Source: Treponema sp. (GTDB lineage Bacteria > Spirochaetota > Spirochaetia > Treponematales > Treponemataceae). Taken from it: DNA of 64,000 bases. Below the pieces are notes generated by a model that was given only the letters and a program-made list of their open reading frames with translations, did no database searches and was not told the origin of the DNA. Shown piece by piece: positions 18,843 to 27,858 of this stretch (the stretch's first letter is position 1; each line of letters begins with the position of its first letter). The stretch lies in assembly GCA_016297405.1 (NCBI GenBank), contig JAEDGP010000002.1:1-64000 (forward strand). The letters are read 5' to 3'. The position numbers were made by a program, and so were the translations under genes.

Positions 18843-19637
18843 TTAGACATGCCGTCTTTCGCCGTCAAAACTTATGTCATAAAGAAAAAGTCCATCAGCA
18901 GGTGCTGTAACACCAGCTTTTTTTCGGTCCTTAGCTTCTATGATGCTGCGAAAATCTTCCAAGCCTTTCCCGTTTTTATCCAAATCAATTAAAGTTCCTG
19001 TAATGGTGCGCACCATTTTCCAAAGAAAAGCATTGGCTTGAATTTCAAATACCAAAAGATCTTTTCCGTCGGGAAAAGATTTCTGCATAAAGAAATTAGC
19101 GTGTTCAAGATATCTAAAAGTGGAAAGGCTTTCATCACCGCTTGCCGTGAATGAAGCGCAATCCATTTCTCCTTTCAACAAGGATGCCATTTCATTAAGA
19201 TTTCGCATATCAGGAACATGATGGACATTCCACGTATAGCGAGTCATGGCGGCATTCTGCGCATTCCCATAAGAAATGAAATACCTGTAGGTTCTGCTTG
19301 TGGCAGAAAAACGAGCATTGAAATCACTTTCCACAGACTTTGCTTCAAGAATCCGAATGTCTTTAGGCAAGAAACTGTTCAGAGCCCTAATATAGTTCTC
19401 AGGCTTCATAGACGGGACAGGAGAATAGAAATTTGCAGCTTGAGCTAAAGCATGGACACCGCTATCTGTCCTGCCAGAACCATACAATATGGTTTTTTGT
19501 TTGTGAATTTTTTCCAACGCATCTTCGATTTCCTGCTGAACAGTTCTTACGCTGGCATTTTTATCTTCATGATCTTGTCGCTGCCAGCCGCAGAAATCAC
19601 TCCCATCATAGGAAATCTTCAGTAAAATATTTTGCAT
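18843..19637 (-). CDS. truA: tRNA pseudouridine(38-40) synthase TruA
   Basis: A 264-residue enzyme isomerising U38-U40 in the anticodon arm. The catalytic Asp58 is in SGRTDSGVHA, and the FCGWQRQ motif near residue 15 is also conserved. Last gene of a long minus-strand housekeeping run; it starts 14 bp after the DUF2225 stop. Convergent with priA with no clear hairpin between. Confidence 0.95.
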   Translation of the reverse strand: MQNILLKISYDGSDFCGWQRQDHEDKNASVRTVQQEIEDALEKIHKQKTILYGSGRTDSGVHALAQAANFYSPVPSMKPENYIRALNSFLPKDIRILEAKSVESDFNARFSATSRTYRYFISYGNAQNAAMTRYTWNVHHVPDMRNLNEMASLLKGEMDCASFTASGDESLSTFRYLEHANFFMQKSFPDGKDLLVFEIQANAFLWKMVRTITGTLIDLDKNGKGLEDFRSIIEAKDRKKAGVTAPADGLFLYDISFDGERRHV

Positions 19638-19651
19638 TTCGTTTCCACAAA

Positions 19652-20533
19652 TTAAATATCGTCGTCGCTTACTTCTTTAGAAAGCAAGTCGTACAGATCC
19701 CTGGATTTTTCAAGCAACGGACCAGGTTTTGATTTAGAAGATTTACCAAGACCAAAGATTCTTGCAATGGCAGTCTTTGATTCGGAAAGTTTTTTCAGCC
19801 TAAGCTGAACATCTTCTTTCTGACCATATTTATATTCCAGAAGTCCGCAAAGATAAATGACACCATCCCAGCCATAATTCTTATCCATGTCGGGACCAAA
19901 ATTGCTGATTGTAGAACACTTTTCAGTTCTGTTCGTCTCGTTTGCAATAGCCTGGTGATAGAAAAACAGAGCTTTTCTGTAAAAAACCTGAGAAATATAA
20001 TCAAAATTGTGATCTGGACAAACCTGATCAAGTTCTTTTGTAAGCCAAGCCAGGCGCAACGTCAGAAAAGCACTTTTCATTGTTGGCAAAAGCTCTGAAT
20101 TCACTTCGGAATATGTAAGGATCGCAAGATAATACATTGCAACACCATCATACAACGATCTTTCATGGCTTAAATTGTAATGAGGAAAAACTACCGAAAC
20201 TTTCTTTTTTCGCTCTTCCCTTTTTTCAAAGAGGCGGTCTATAACCTCCTTATTTTTCAGTTCCTTAAAATCACCCCAAAGAAGAGCAGTATTGCAATGA
20301 GGACATGCTCCGATTTCATAAATCAGCGGATAGATGCGGCCAAATCGGGCAGAAGGCTCAAAGGTTCTGTGAAGATCGTCAGACAAACCGCCGGCAATCA
20401 TACGACCGTTTCCGCTAAGCATAACTTCCCTATCGAAAGTTTTTTTGCAGACTGGACAGATGCACTTTTCTTTTGACCAATATGAGATGGCAGCTTTTTT
20501 CTTGTCGGAAGTTTTTTTAACACCGGAAACCAT
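19652..20533 (-). CDS. DUF2225 zinc-ribbon protein
   Basis: A 293-residue cytosolic protein. The N-terminus has CICPVCKKTFDREV and then CPHCNTALLWGDF, two CxxC pairs likely to bind zinc, the signature of DUF2225. The rest is helical and TPR-like. The family is widespread in spirochaetes and Firmicutes with no established function. It sits between acpS and truA with 3- and 14-bp gaps, so it is co-expressed with them. AGGA lies 7 nt before the ATG. Confidence 0.75.
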   Translation of the reverse strand: MVSGVKKTSDKKKAAISYWSKEKCICPVCKKTFDREVMLSGNGRMIAGGLSDDLHRTFEPSARFGRIYPLIYEIGACPHCNTALLWGDFKELKNKEVIDRLFEKREERKKKVSVVFPHYNLSHERSLYDGVAMYYLAILTYSEVNSELLPTMKSAFLTLRLAWLTKELDQVCPDHNFDYISQVFYRKALFFYHQAIANETNRTEKCSTISNFGPDMDKNYGWDGVIYLCGLLEYKYGQKEDVQLRLKKLSESKTAIARIFGLGKSSKSKPGPLLEKSRDLYDLLSKEVSDDDI

Positions 20534-20536
20534 GGG

Positions 20537-20914
20537 CTAATCCTTTTTTTCAATGATTACGAATGCGACTGCATATTCCTTTTCATGAGTCAGCGAAACA
20601 TGAACATAACAATCGCCATACATTGATTCTAATATTTTTTGGGCAGAACCGCAAACATTTAATGCAGGTTTTCCGTTCTGGTCATTGGTAATATATACGT
20701 CACGAAGGGAAAATCCGGCAAGTCCAATTCCTAACGCTTTTCCAAACGCTTCTTTTGCGGCAAATCTGGCAGCATAGTGTTCGCAGGATGCCTGCATGGA
20801 TTTTGCAGTATTCATTTCATTCGTATTGAAAAAACGGCAGATCATGGGTGGATCTTTTGTCCAACGTTCAAACCTTGAAACTTTTGCAATATCTGTTCCG
20901 ATTCCTACAATCAT
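20537..20914 (-). CDS. acpS: Holo-[acyl-carrier-protein] synthase
   Basis: A 125-residue enzyme transferring phosphopantetheine from CoA to apo-ACP. Magnesium ligands are visible: Asp8 in GIGTDIAKVSRF and Glu55 in RFAAKEAFGKALG. The length is normal. The ATG overlaps the YbbR gene's stop (ATGA), indicating coupling. Confidence 0.93.
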   Translation of the reverse strand: MIVGIGTDIAKVSRFERWTKDPPMICRFFNTNEMNTAKSMQASCEHYAARFAAKEAFGKALGIGLAGFSLRDVYITNDQNGKPALNVCGSAQKILESMYGDCYVHVSLTHEKEYAVAFVIIEKKD

Positions 20915-21897
20915 CTGTTCTCCATAACTTCAGAGCCATCAGATCCATCGATTTCAGTCTTTCTCTTTACAAAAAAAGTCACCTTTTCTACTGATTTTGA
21001 CTGAACCTCAACATTTGACGGAACTTGCAAGGTGACTGGTAAAGTCCATTCCCCTTCATCATTCACTGACGAACAATCTACGATGGCCTTCACAGAGGAT
21101 TCAGATAAAGAATTCAGAACTGGCAGCGTTCCAGACAAGTTTACAGAAACAGACTGAAGAGAATTTTCCAAAATAAACGAAGGATCCAGATTCTGAGCCT
21201 CCATAGAAACTGACTGCAAATTCTTTGTTGAAGGAACCGGTTGAATGTCCACTGTAACCTTGATTTCCGGAACTTCAGGCAACTCCACATTGTAATAGAT
21301 ATTGTCTAAAACCGTAGCTGTAGAAAAACCTTTTGCAGCACCTTTCACAATGATTTTACCAGTATAGATATGAGTCATTTTGTTTACCACAGAGGCTGGT
21401 CCCACAACTTTGATACTTGAGGGCGAAACTTCAATATTTTTTACCGTATAGCCGAATTCAGGTTCACCTGTCAAAGCTGGAGACAAAGGCACATAACGTT
21501 CGATTCGCTCATCAACATATATATCAAGGAATTCTGGAGAAACTGTAATTTCCAAAGGATCAATAAGCATCAACGCATCAGCAAGCTTGAGCTTTACAGG
21601 AACTTTATACCAGCCAGCTTCCGTGATGTTCGTTAAATCAATCGAAGCAGAAACTCCGTTCGCACCAATGGAAGCAAGGTTTTCTGAGTTGGCTTTTACA
21701 TTGATTTTTACCATTTCCGGCAAATCTGTAGTAGGATAGACAAGCCCCTGTGAGACAACATTAAGCGGAACCACAAAGGACATTGATTCAAGCAAGGAAA
21801 TCTTGTGGAAAACAAAAACCAGAACCGCTGCGACAAAACAAACAAGTTTTGCAATCCAGTTGTCAGACACTTTATCAATTAACATTTTTATGTTCAT
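20911..21897 (-). CDS. cdaR: YbbR-domain protein, regulator of diadenylate cyclase (CdaR-like)
   Basis: About 328 residues. One N-terminal transmembrane helix (LVCFVAAVLVFVFHKI) anchors an exported region of repeated YbbR beta-domains, recognisable by V-P-L-N-V and the PSSIKVVGP / PEFLDIYV turns. YbbR proteins bind the membrane-bound diadenylate cyclase encoded just upstream. The 5' end overlaps cdaA by about 20 bp. GGAGG precedes both the ATG at 21897 (9 nt) and a TTG at 21900 (6 nt), so the exact start is uncertain by one codon. Confidence 0.85.
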   Translation of the reverse strand: MNIKMLIDKVSDNWIAKLVCFVAAVLVFVFHKISLLESMSFVVPLNVVSQGLVYPTTDLPEMVKINVKANSENLASIGANGVSASIDLTNITEAGWYKVPVKLKLADALMLIDPLEITVSPEFLDIYVDERIERYVPLSPALTGEPEFGYTVKNIEVSPSSIKVVGPASVVNKMTHIYTGKIIVKGAAKGFSTATVLDNIYYNVELPEVPEIKVTVDIQPVPSTKNLQSVSMEAQNLDPSFILENSLQSVSVNLSGTLPVLNSLSESSVKAIVDCSSVNDEGEWTLPVTLQVPSNVEVQSKSVEKVTFFVKRKTEIDGSDGSEVMENR

Positions 21898-22690
21898 CAA
21901 CAGTATCCTCCACTACAGAATTTTCTGCAGTAACATCAAGAAGATCATCAAGAATTTTCGTGATTTTTTCTTGGGAAAGGTCATAATAAAGTTTGGAATC
22001 ATAGGCAAGGCTTATGGCTCCGCTTTCTTCTGAAACTACAAGCACAACAGCATCAGAAATTTCCGAAAGTCCCAAAGCCGCCCTGTGTCTTGTACCGAAC
22101 GTTTTTTTAATATCATACTGTTCGCTCAGTGGAAGAAAACATCCGGCCGAAATGACCTTTCCACCTAGAATAAAGCAGGCGCCATCATGAAAAGGCGTAT
22201 CATGACCAAAAATCGTTACCAGAAGGCTGGATGTTAAATCTGCATTAAGTTTTGTGCCGCTCATCATTATATCATCAAGATTAGTATGACGAAGGAAGAC
22301 TGCCAGCATACCTCTTCGCTGGGAAGAAAGAGTTTCTGCCGCAATCAAAACAGAATCAACATAGGAATGCTTTGACCTGTTTGTAAAACTGAACCACTGA
22401 CTTTGACCAAGTTTCAGGAAAACCTTTCGCAATTCAGGCTGAAACACAATGGCAAAAGCAATAAGCAGTATTGGGGTAATCGTGTTGAAAATCCAAAGCA
22501 TGGTGCCAAGCTGTAAAAAGTACGCCAATGCATAAGCTACAGCTACAATCAGGCCAGCCTTAATAATCTGAATGCTGTTGGTCTTTACAATGATTCTGTA
22601 GGCTTTGTAGAAAAGAAAAGTCAAAAGCCCGATATCCAGAATAGGCTGAAAAAATTTCACTACGGCAAAAAAACCATCAAATGAATTCAA
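21875..22690 (-). CDS. cdaA: Diadenylate cyclase CdaA (c-di-AMP synthase)
   Basis: A 271-residue membrane enzyme condensing two ATP to cyclic di-AMP, a regulator of potassium, osmolyte and envelope balance. Three N-terminal membrane helices (about 10-80) precede the DAC domain with the catalytic HDGACFI (near 172) and TRHRAALG (near 200) motifs. It starts at TTG with a GGGGGA about 8 nt upstream. The cdaA-cdaR order is the classical arrangement, here linked to folP and acpS rather than glmM. Confidence 0.93.
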   Translation of the reverse strand: MNSFDGFFAVVKFFQPILDIGLLTFLFYKAYRIIVKTNSIQIIKAGLIVAVAYALAYFLQLGTMLWIFNTITPILLIAFAIVFQPELRKVFLKLGQSQWFSFTNRSKHSYVDSVLIAAETLSSQRRGMLAVFLRHTNLDDIMMSGTKLNADLTSSLLVTIFGHDTPFHDGACFILGGKVISAGCFLPLSEQYDIKKTFGTRHRAALGLSEISDAVVLVVSEESGAISLAYDSKLYYDLSQEKITKILDDLLDVTAENSVVEDTVDEHKNVN

Positions 22691-22714
22691 CTAATGATTC
22701 CCCCAATAAAAACT

Positions 22715-23569
22715 TTACATAATATAACTCATTACGGACAAAGTATCTACAGCAGGTCTTACATCATGAACGCGAATAATCGTAGCTCCGTTGATTACGC
22801 TGATCATATCTGCTGCAAGAGTACCGTAAAGTCTTTTTAAAGGCGGCTCAATTTCGTTTGTTTTTTTACGGAAAATTCTTGTATCGCTGCTTATCATTTG
22901 GCCAATACAGGTTTTTCTGGAAAGTGCCATCAAAACCTTATATTTGCCATCACAAAGTCTGCCAGCATTTCTGATCAGATCCACATTTCCAAAAAGATCT
23001 TTGCCAAAACCAATTCCTGGATCAACAATGATTTTTTCGGCATTAATTCCTCCATCTATTGCAAGTTGAACTCTTTTGCGAAGATAGGAATCAACTTCAT
23101 CAAAAACATTGCCATAAGAGGTATTCTTCTGCATTTCAGAGGGAATGCCCCTTTTGTGCATCAATATGACAGGAATGTTGTGAGAAGCTGCAAAGCAGAC
23201 ACTTTCTTCATCATCTTCCAGCGCAGAAATATCGTTAAAAATATCAGCACCGCTTTCATAACACGCTTTCATCACAGAAACTTTACGTGTATCAACAGAA
23301 ATGGGAATTTGTGAAAATGATCTGATTTTCGAAATCAATGGAACAAGCTTACGAATCTGCTCTTCTTCATCCACATAAATGCTTCCAGGTCGGGTTGATT
23401 CTGCACCAATATCCAAAATGTCAGCGCCTTCATCAATAAGCTTTTTGGCAAGATCAATTCCACCTCTGCTTAATGAAAAAAAGGAATCTTTGGTGGCATT
23501 GACGATTCCCATCACAAAAGCCTTCCGATCAGTTTCAATAACCCTGTCAGCCAAAGATAATCTAAGCAT
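22715..23569 (-). CDS. folP: Dihydropteroate synthase
   Basis: A 284-residue folate enzyme joining p-aminobenzoate to dihydropterin pyrophosphate. It has the MGIVNATKDSF loop (usual form MGILNVTPDSF, with the Asn retained but Pro replaced by Lys), DIGAESTRPGS, SVDTRK, DISAL, and DPGIGFGK; IRVHDV lies close to the C-terminus. GGAG lies 5 nt before the ATG. The altered first loop forms part of the sulfonamide/pABA region. Confidence 0.92.
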   Translation of the reverse strand: MLRLSLADRVIETDRKAFVMGIVNATKDSFFSLSRGGIDLAKKLIDEGADILDIGAESTRPGSIYVDEEEQIRKLVPLISKIRSFSQIPISVDTRKVSVMKACYESGADIFNDISALEDDEESVCFAASHNIPVILMHKRGIPSEMQKNTSYGNVFDEVDSYLRKRVQLAIDGGINAEKIIVDPGIGFGKDLFGNVDLIRNAGRLCDGKYKVLMALSRKTCIGQMISSDTRIFRKKTNEIEPPLKRLYGTLAADMISVINGATIIRVHDVRPAVDTLSVMSYIM

Positions 23570-23605
23570 ATAAACTCCAGATAATAATCGTTGATATGTT
23601 TTATT

Positions 23606-25474
23606 CTATTTGTTTTTAAAAACCGCCATAGCTGCATTTTCCAGATCTGAAGACGAAAGACCTGCTTGCTTCAAGACCTGCTCCCTGTTTCCATGCTTTG
23701 GATACAGCTGGGGAAAAGCGGCAACATAAGTATTTGTAATTCCATTCATTGCGCAAAGCCCGGCAAGATATTCACCGATTCCCCCACTTTTTATTCCGTC
23801 TTCCGCAAAAACTATTCCCTTATAATTTCTGGCCATATCAAGGAAATAGTTTTCATCCAAAGGCTTAATGAAACGAAGTGAATATATGTCGCATTTCTTT
23901 TCCTTCATCAAAAGAGAACGGCAGGCAATCAAAACTTCAGGATACATTCCTCCAGTAGTAACGAACAAAACCTTTTCCCTGAATGGAACTTTTGGAAGCT
24001 GGCTTTCCAATGAAATGGCATAATCTTCGCAAGTTAAAAGAATTCCACGTCCAACTTCCACAGGACTATTGAATTTTTCCAATTCAGAAGGACAGGAATT
24101 CTTAGGATAACGGATCACTACGCTTGTCTGGCTTTCATTCACACCATAATCCAACAAAATTTCAAGATCTGATGCAGAAACCGGGCTCAAAATCGCTACA
24201 TCAGGAACAGGTCTAAAAAGCGCTATATCGAAAATTCCCTGATGGGTTTCGCCATCACAAGGAACAGCTCCAGCCCTATCCAACATGAAAACTACATGGG
24301 ACTTTTGAAGAGAAATATCATGAATCATCTGATCAACAGCCCTCTGAATGAATGTGGAATAAATGCAGACAACTGGCAAAAGTCCGCCTTCTGCAAGTCC
24401 TCCTGCAAAAGTAACCGCATGCTCTTCGGCTATGCCCACATCAAAAAAACGCTCTGGATAGTGGCGGGAAAAAACATCAAGCCCCGTTCCTTTTGCCATG
24501 GCTGCAGTTATGCACACAATATCCTTTCGTTTTTCTGCCAGTCGCATCAAGGAAGTGCTGAACGCCTGTGTAAAACTCATGGTGTCGAATTTTTCCACCG
24601 AACCGTCAGAAATACAGAATGGCCCGATTCCGTGGAATTTTTCAGGATGATTTTCAGCCGGACTATAGCCCTTTCCTTTTTTCGTGACTATATGAATTAC
24701 AATAGGGCGATTTATTTTTTTCGCATGGTTCAAAATCCGCTCAAGATTATTTTCATTATGCCCATCATAAGGGCCGGCATATTCAAATCCCAAATCAGAA
24801 AAAAGATTCGTGGCAAAAAGGAAGCCTTTTAATCCACGTTTAAACCTGAAAATAATTTTCGAAAGAAATTTATTTACAAGAGGAATCTTAGAAACTACAG
24901 TATCAACAGAATTTCTGAACTTCTGATAATGGGATGTCATTGTAAGTCTTGAAAGATATCGTGAAATGGCCCCTGTATTCTTATCGATGGACATTTGATT
25001 ATCGTTTACAATAACGATGAGTTTTTTTGAAATCTGGGCCGCATTAGAAAGAGCTTCCAATGCAAGTCCACCTGTAAGGGCCCCGTCCCCAATGACAGCA
25101 ATGACATGACCGTCCTTACCTTCCAGATTCCAGGCCGTCAAAAGCCCCAAAGCAGATGAAATTGATGTAGAAGAATGGCCAGCGTCGAAAAAATCATGTA
25201 CACTTTCGCACTTCTTGGTAAAACCAGAAAGTCCCTGATATTGGCGCAAAGTAGAAAATTTTTCATATCGACCAGTGAGAATCTTATGGGCATAGCATTG
25301 ATGACTTACATCCCAGACAATTGCATCTTTAGGGCTTTCGAAAACCCTATGAAGAGCAATGGAAAGCTCAACCACCCCAAGATTGCTGGCCAGATGTCCC
25401 CCATTATTACCCACAACTTCGATGATGGTCTTTCTGATTTCTTCAGCAAGGATTTCCATATCCTTCTGAGGCAA
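23606..25474 (-). CDS. dxs: 1-deoxy-D-xylulose-5-phosphate synthase
   Basis: First enzyme of the MEP isoprenoid pathway (pyruvate plus glyceraldehyde-3-phosphate; thiamine diphosphate dependent). It shows SNLGVVELSIALHRVF, the GDGALTGGLALEAL ThDP motif, YDGHN, and the C-terminal transketolase region with EEHAVTFAGGLA. The first standard start is TTG at 25474, but the in-frame sequence upstream still encodes the conserved SPDDLKALPQ element before reaching an ATGATGTAG at 25534-25526. True translation may therefore begin at ATT 25519 or ACG 25516, just after AGGGG. The gene lies 34 bp behind a terminator hairpin. Confidence 0.93.
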   Translation of the reverse strand: MPQKDMEILAEEIRKTIIEVVGNNGGHLASNLGVVELSIALHRVFESPKDAIVWDVSHQCYAHKILTGRYEKFSTLRQYQGLSGFTKKCESVHDFFDAGHSSTSISSALGLLTAWNLEGKDGHVIAVIGDGALTGGLALEALSNAAQISKKLIVIVNDNQMSIDKNTGAISRYLSRLTMTSHYQKFRNSVDTVVSKIPLVNKFLSKIIFRFKRGLKGFLFATNLFSDLGFEYAGPYDGHNENNLERILNHAKKINRPIVIHIVTKKGKGYSPAENHPEKFHGIGPFCISDGSVEKFDTMSFTQAFSTSLMRLAEKRKDIVCITAAMAKGTGLDVFSRHYPERFFDVGIAEEHAVTFAGGLAEGGLLPVVCIYSTFIQRAVDQMIHDISLQKSHVVFMLDRAGAVPCDGETHQGIFDIALFRPVPDVAILSPVSASDLEILLDYGVNESQTSVVIRYPKNSCPSELEKFNSPVEVGRGILLTCEDYAISLESQLPKVPFREKVLFVTTGGMYPEVLIACRSLLMKEKKCDIYSLRFIKPLDENYFLDMARNYKGIVFAEDGIKSGGIGEYLAGLCAMNGITNTYVAAFPQLYPKHGNREQVLKQAGLSSSDLENAAMAVFKNK

Positions 25475-25553
25475 TGCTTTTAAATCATCTGGCGATTTTA
25501 TTCCGGAAAGTAACGTAATTAACCCCTACATCATCTACTTTAATCTACAAAAA

Positions 25554-25586
25554 AAGACCGCGGTCGTTTGTAACTCTCGCGGTCTT
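25554..25586 (-). terminator. Hairpin terminator between the COX24-like gene and dxs
   Basis: A perfect 9-bp stem (AAGACCGCG / CGCGGTCTT) with a 15-nt loop, followed on the minus strand by T7. It lies immediately upstream of dxs, leaving no room for a promoter between hairpin and gene, so it may act as an attenuator. Confidence 0.75.
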
Positions 25587-25615
25587 ATCGGACACATACT
25601 TTTAACAAAGCAAAA

Positions 25616-25705
25616 TTACTTTGCCTTATGTCGATTTCTTCTAAGCATCTTCTTACGCTTATGTGTCGCCATCTTCTGGCGTTTTCTTTTCTTTCCACAA
25701 GGCAC
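25616..25705 (-). CDS. AURKAIP1/COX24-domain small basic protein (29 aa)
   Basis: A very short gene reading MPCGKKRKRQKMATHKRK near its start and ending LRRNRHKAK. It matches the tiny basic proteins annotated as AURKAIP1/COX24-domain (mS38-like) in spirochaetes and Bacteroidetes, probably ribosome-associated. It starts at GTG 25705, with an excellent AAGGAG 7 nt upstream, and ends TAA at 25616-25618, just before the terminator hairpin. Eighteen of 29 residues are Lys, Arg, His or Gln. Function is by family resemblance only. Confidence 0.8.
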   Translation of the reverse strand: MPCGKKRKRQKMATHKRKKMLRRNRHKAK

Positions 25706-25776
25706 GATGGCACTCCTTCACTTGAAATTGTGTTATTAATTATTACCAAAATATAAGCTTTGGTCAAGCATAAAAA

Positions 25777-26730
25777 TCAAAGATTAGCCATAAATTCATG
25801 AATTTTATGAGACACTTCTTCAAAAAGCCTATCCTCATCATCAGCATTCAAATAAACTGCACCAGGAATATTTTTCATGAAAGTACATTGTTTCTTTGCA
25901 TACTTTCTGGAATCATGCTGAATATCTGACTTTATCCGTTCCACTGTTTCTGAATCCCACACCGGATAGTCAAGCCACTGTCTGTATCCAATCGCCTGCA
26001 TTGCCGGCATTTGCCTTGATGCTCCTTTTTCAACGAGTTTTCGAACTTCCTGTTCAAGCCCCTGGTTGAACATCTGCTCCACTCGCAAGTTTATTCGATC
26101 ATACAAAACCTTACGCTCTTTTTCCAGAACCAGTATAAGAAAATCATATTTTTCCCGAAGTCTGGAAGGCATTTCAAACGAACTTCTAGGTTTTCCAGTA
26201 ATCAGAAAAATCTCAAGGCTCCGGATAATTCTGAAAGCATCATTTTTATCGATTTTGGAGGCACTTTCCCCATCAACCTTCAAAAGTTCATCATATAAAG
26301 CCTGAACTCCTTCCCTTTCAAGCCTTCTTTTAAGGCTTTCCTTGACTTTTTCATCAGAGGGTGGAGTCTCTGGCATTCCCAACAGAAAATTCCTGATGTA
26401 GAAGCCTGTACCTCCAGCTACAAGGGGGATATAACCTCTATTAAATATATCTTCACAAAGCTTGTCTGCAGAAGAAACAAAATCGCAAGCAGTAAACTGC
26501 TCATCCATATTTTTAATATCTATAAGATGGTGGACAAGCTGACTTTGTTCTTCCAGGGTAGGTTTTGCGGTTCCAATATCAAAACCTCTGTATACCTGCA
26601 TGGAATCAGCGCTGATAAGTTCGCATTTGCCGTTAAAAAAAGACAGACTGCCTTTGCCGAACAATTTCAAAGCTAAGGCAGTCTTTCCTGTAGCAGTTGG
26701 TGCAAAAAGAACTATTACCGGAATTTTCAC
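25777..26730 (-). CDS. miaA: tRNA dimethylallyltransferase
   Basis: A 317-residue enzyme adding the isopentenyl group to A37 of tRNAs reading U-starting codons; it consumes the isoprenoid precursor made via dxs nearby. P-loop APTATGKTALALKL at the N-terminus, then SADSMQVYRGFDIGTAKPT, GGTGFYIR, and the C-terminal QAIGYRQ and RKYAKKQCTF motifs. It begins with GTG 5 nt after the rpoZ stop, with a poor Shine-Dalgarno, suggesting coupling. Confidence 0.93.
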   Translation of the reverse strand: MKIPVIVLFAPTATGKTALALKLFGKGSLSFFNGKCELISADSMQVYRGFDIGTAKPTLEEQSQLVHHLIDIKNMDEQFTACDFVSSADKLCEDIFNRGYIPLVAGGTGFYIRNFLLGMPETPPSDEKVKESLKRRLEREGVQALYDELLKVDGESASKIDKNDAFRIIRSLEIFLITGKPRSSFEMPSRLREKYDFLILVLEKERKVLYDRINLRVEQMFNQGLEQEVRKLVEKGASRQMPAMQAIGYRQWLDYPVWDSETVERIKSDIQHDSRKYAKKQCTFMKNIPGAVYLNADDEDRLFEEVSHKIHEFMANL

Positions 26731-26735
26731 CAGTA

Positions 26736-26942
26736 TTAGTCCAATTTTGATTCAATGCGGTAATTTACATCTCCGCAAAAGAGCTGACGCGCTGCAACAG
26801 ATACTGATTTTCCAGAATTTTTATCCAATTCCGGATCGTTAATTTTTGACATCTGGAAAGCGCGACGACTTGCAGCAACTGTTATTTCATAAATATTACC
26901 ACTGAATCCAGCAAGCTGTTCAAGAGGGAAAATTGTGTCCAT
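26736..26942 (-). CDS. rpoZ: DNA-directed RNA polymerase omega subunit
   Basis: A 68-residue protein whose NIYEITVAASRRAFQM segment matches the conserved omega helix that clamps beta-prime. Spirochaetal omegas are short and diverged. GAGG lies 7 nt before the ATG. First gene of the minus-strand run through miaA. Confidence is moderate because the protein is small. Confidence 0.75.
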   Translation of the reverse strand: MDTIFPLEQLAGFSGNIYEITVAASRRAFQMSKINDPELDKNSGKSVSVAARQLFCGDVNYRIESKLD

Positions 26943-27015
26943 TTAAAAACCTCGTACTCTACTAATTATAATCACTTATTTAAGAAGTGTCAAACAAGTT
27001 CAAACAGAAAAGCCT

Positions 27016-27044
27016 TTGATTTTGACAATCAAAAACACTATAAT
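27016..27044 (+). promoter_or_regulatory. Candidate sigma-70 promoter for recO-recJ
   Basis: TTGATT, 17-bp spacer, consensus TATAAT, ending 7 nt before the recO ATG. No Shine-Dalgarno lies between, so the mRNA would be leaderless or nearly so. Confidence 0.5.
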
Positions 27045-27051
27045 TTTTGGA

Positions 27052-27837
27052 ATGGGTAAAACTTTTTGTGCCAACGGCACTGTCGTTCAGGTAAAACCTT
27101 CTGGTGAAAAGAATTTTATGGTTGTCGCAATCACAAAGGAAACAGGCCTTCTGAATGCTACTCTTTATGGCGGCCCAAAAAGCAGGCTGAAAAGTCTAGT
27201 TTCCCCATGGAACAGCGGAATCTTTTATCTTACAGAAGGCCAAAACGGCCAGTTTCCAAAACTGAACGACTTTGACGTAAAAAAATACCATGAAAGCTTC
27301 AGAGCAGATTTATTCAAAATGTGGGCCGCGTCCCTTGCTGCAGAAATTGCAATAAAAACAAAATGTGCAGACAACAACGAAGAATGCCTGAAGATTTTTC
27401 AGGGCTTTATTGATGGACTTGAACTTTGCAAAACAAAGGAAAAAGGCCAGGCTGGACTGATCCGCTTTTTATGGAGATATCTTCAGATTCTTGGAATACA
27501 GCCGGATGTTTCCCTCTGCAGCCAGTGTCAAGCATCTTTTTTAGGTAGAAACTTATCGCCGGATAATGTAAAATACATTCCAGGTGGGGCTAATTATATA
27601 CCGCAGGAGAACAGTTTTGTTTGTACAGACTGTTCAAAGGCAAAAACATCTTTTTATTTGGGAATCGATGCCATTCAATATCTTGCGGCCGTATCAGCAT
27701 TAAAACCATCTGAATCAAGGACCTTTCCCCTAAGTCAAGAAGGTGCCGGACAACTGAAGGAACTGGTTTTCTACCTTTCCCAAAACGCCTGTGGATCTTC
27801 TCTAAAAAGTCTTGAAAGCGGGATTGGGATTCTTTAA
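27052..27837 (+). CDS. recO: DNA repair protein RecO
   Basis: A 261-residue recombination mediator that helps load RecA onto SSB-coated DNA. N-terminal OB fold (GTVVQVKPSGEKNFMVVAI) and a helical C-terminal domain with a zinc finger (CSQC near 165, CTDC near 200). The frame opens 12 codons earlier, but the RecO N-terminus aligns with the start at ATG 27052 and a promoter occupies the upstream stretch. Directly followed by recJ, so this is a RecFOR/RecJ repair unit. Confidence 0.88.
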   Translation: MGKTFCANGTVVQVKPSGEKNFMVVAITKETGLLNATLYGGPKSRLKSLVSPWNSGIFYLTEGQNGQFPKLNDFDVKKYHESFRADLFKMWAASLAAEIAIKTKCADNNEECLKIFQGFIDGLELCKTKEKGQAGLIRFLWRYLQILGIQPDVSLCSQCQASFLGRNLSPDNVKYIPGGANYIPQENSFVCTDCSKAKTSFYLGIDAIQYLAAVSALKPSESRTFPLSQEGAGQLKELVFYLSQNACGSSLKSLESGIGIL

Positions 27838-27858
27838 AACGAAAACAAGGAATCAATT

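Noticed and set aside
24242..24832. 196-codon frame antisense to dxs
   Set aside because: dxs is certain on the other strand; the long antisense frame reflects codon bias and has no family resemblance.
25585..25767. 60-residue open frame on the minus strand
   Set aside because: Shadow of the real 29-codon COX24-like gene, which is in another frame with a strong Shine-Dalgarno.
27022..27044. TTGACA paired with TATAAT before recO
   Set aside because: The spacer is only 11 bp; the overlapping TTGATT gives the correct 17 bp and was used instead.
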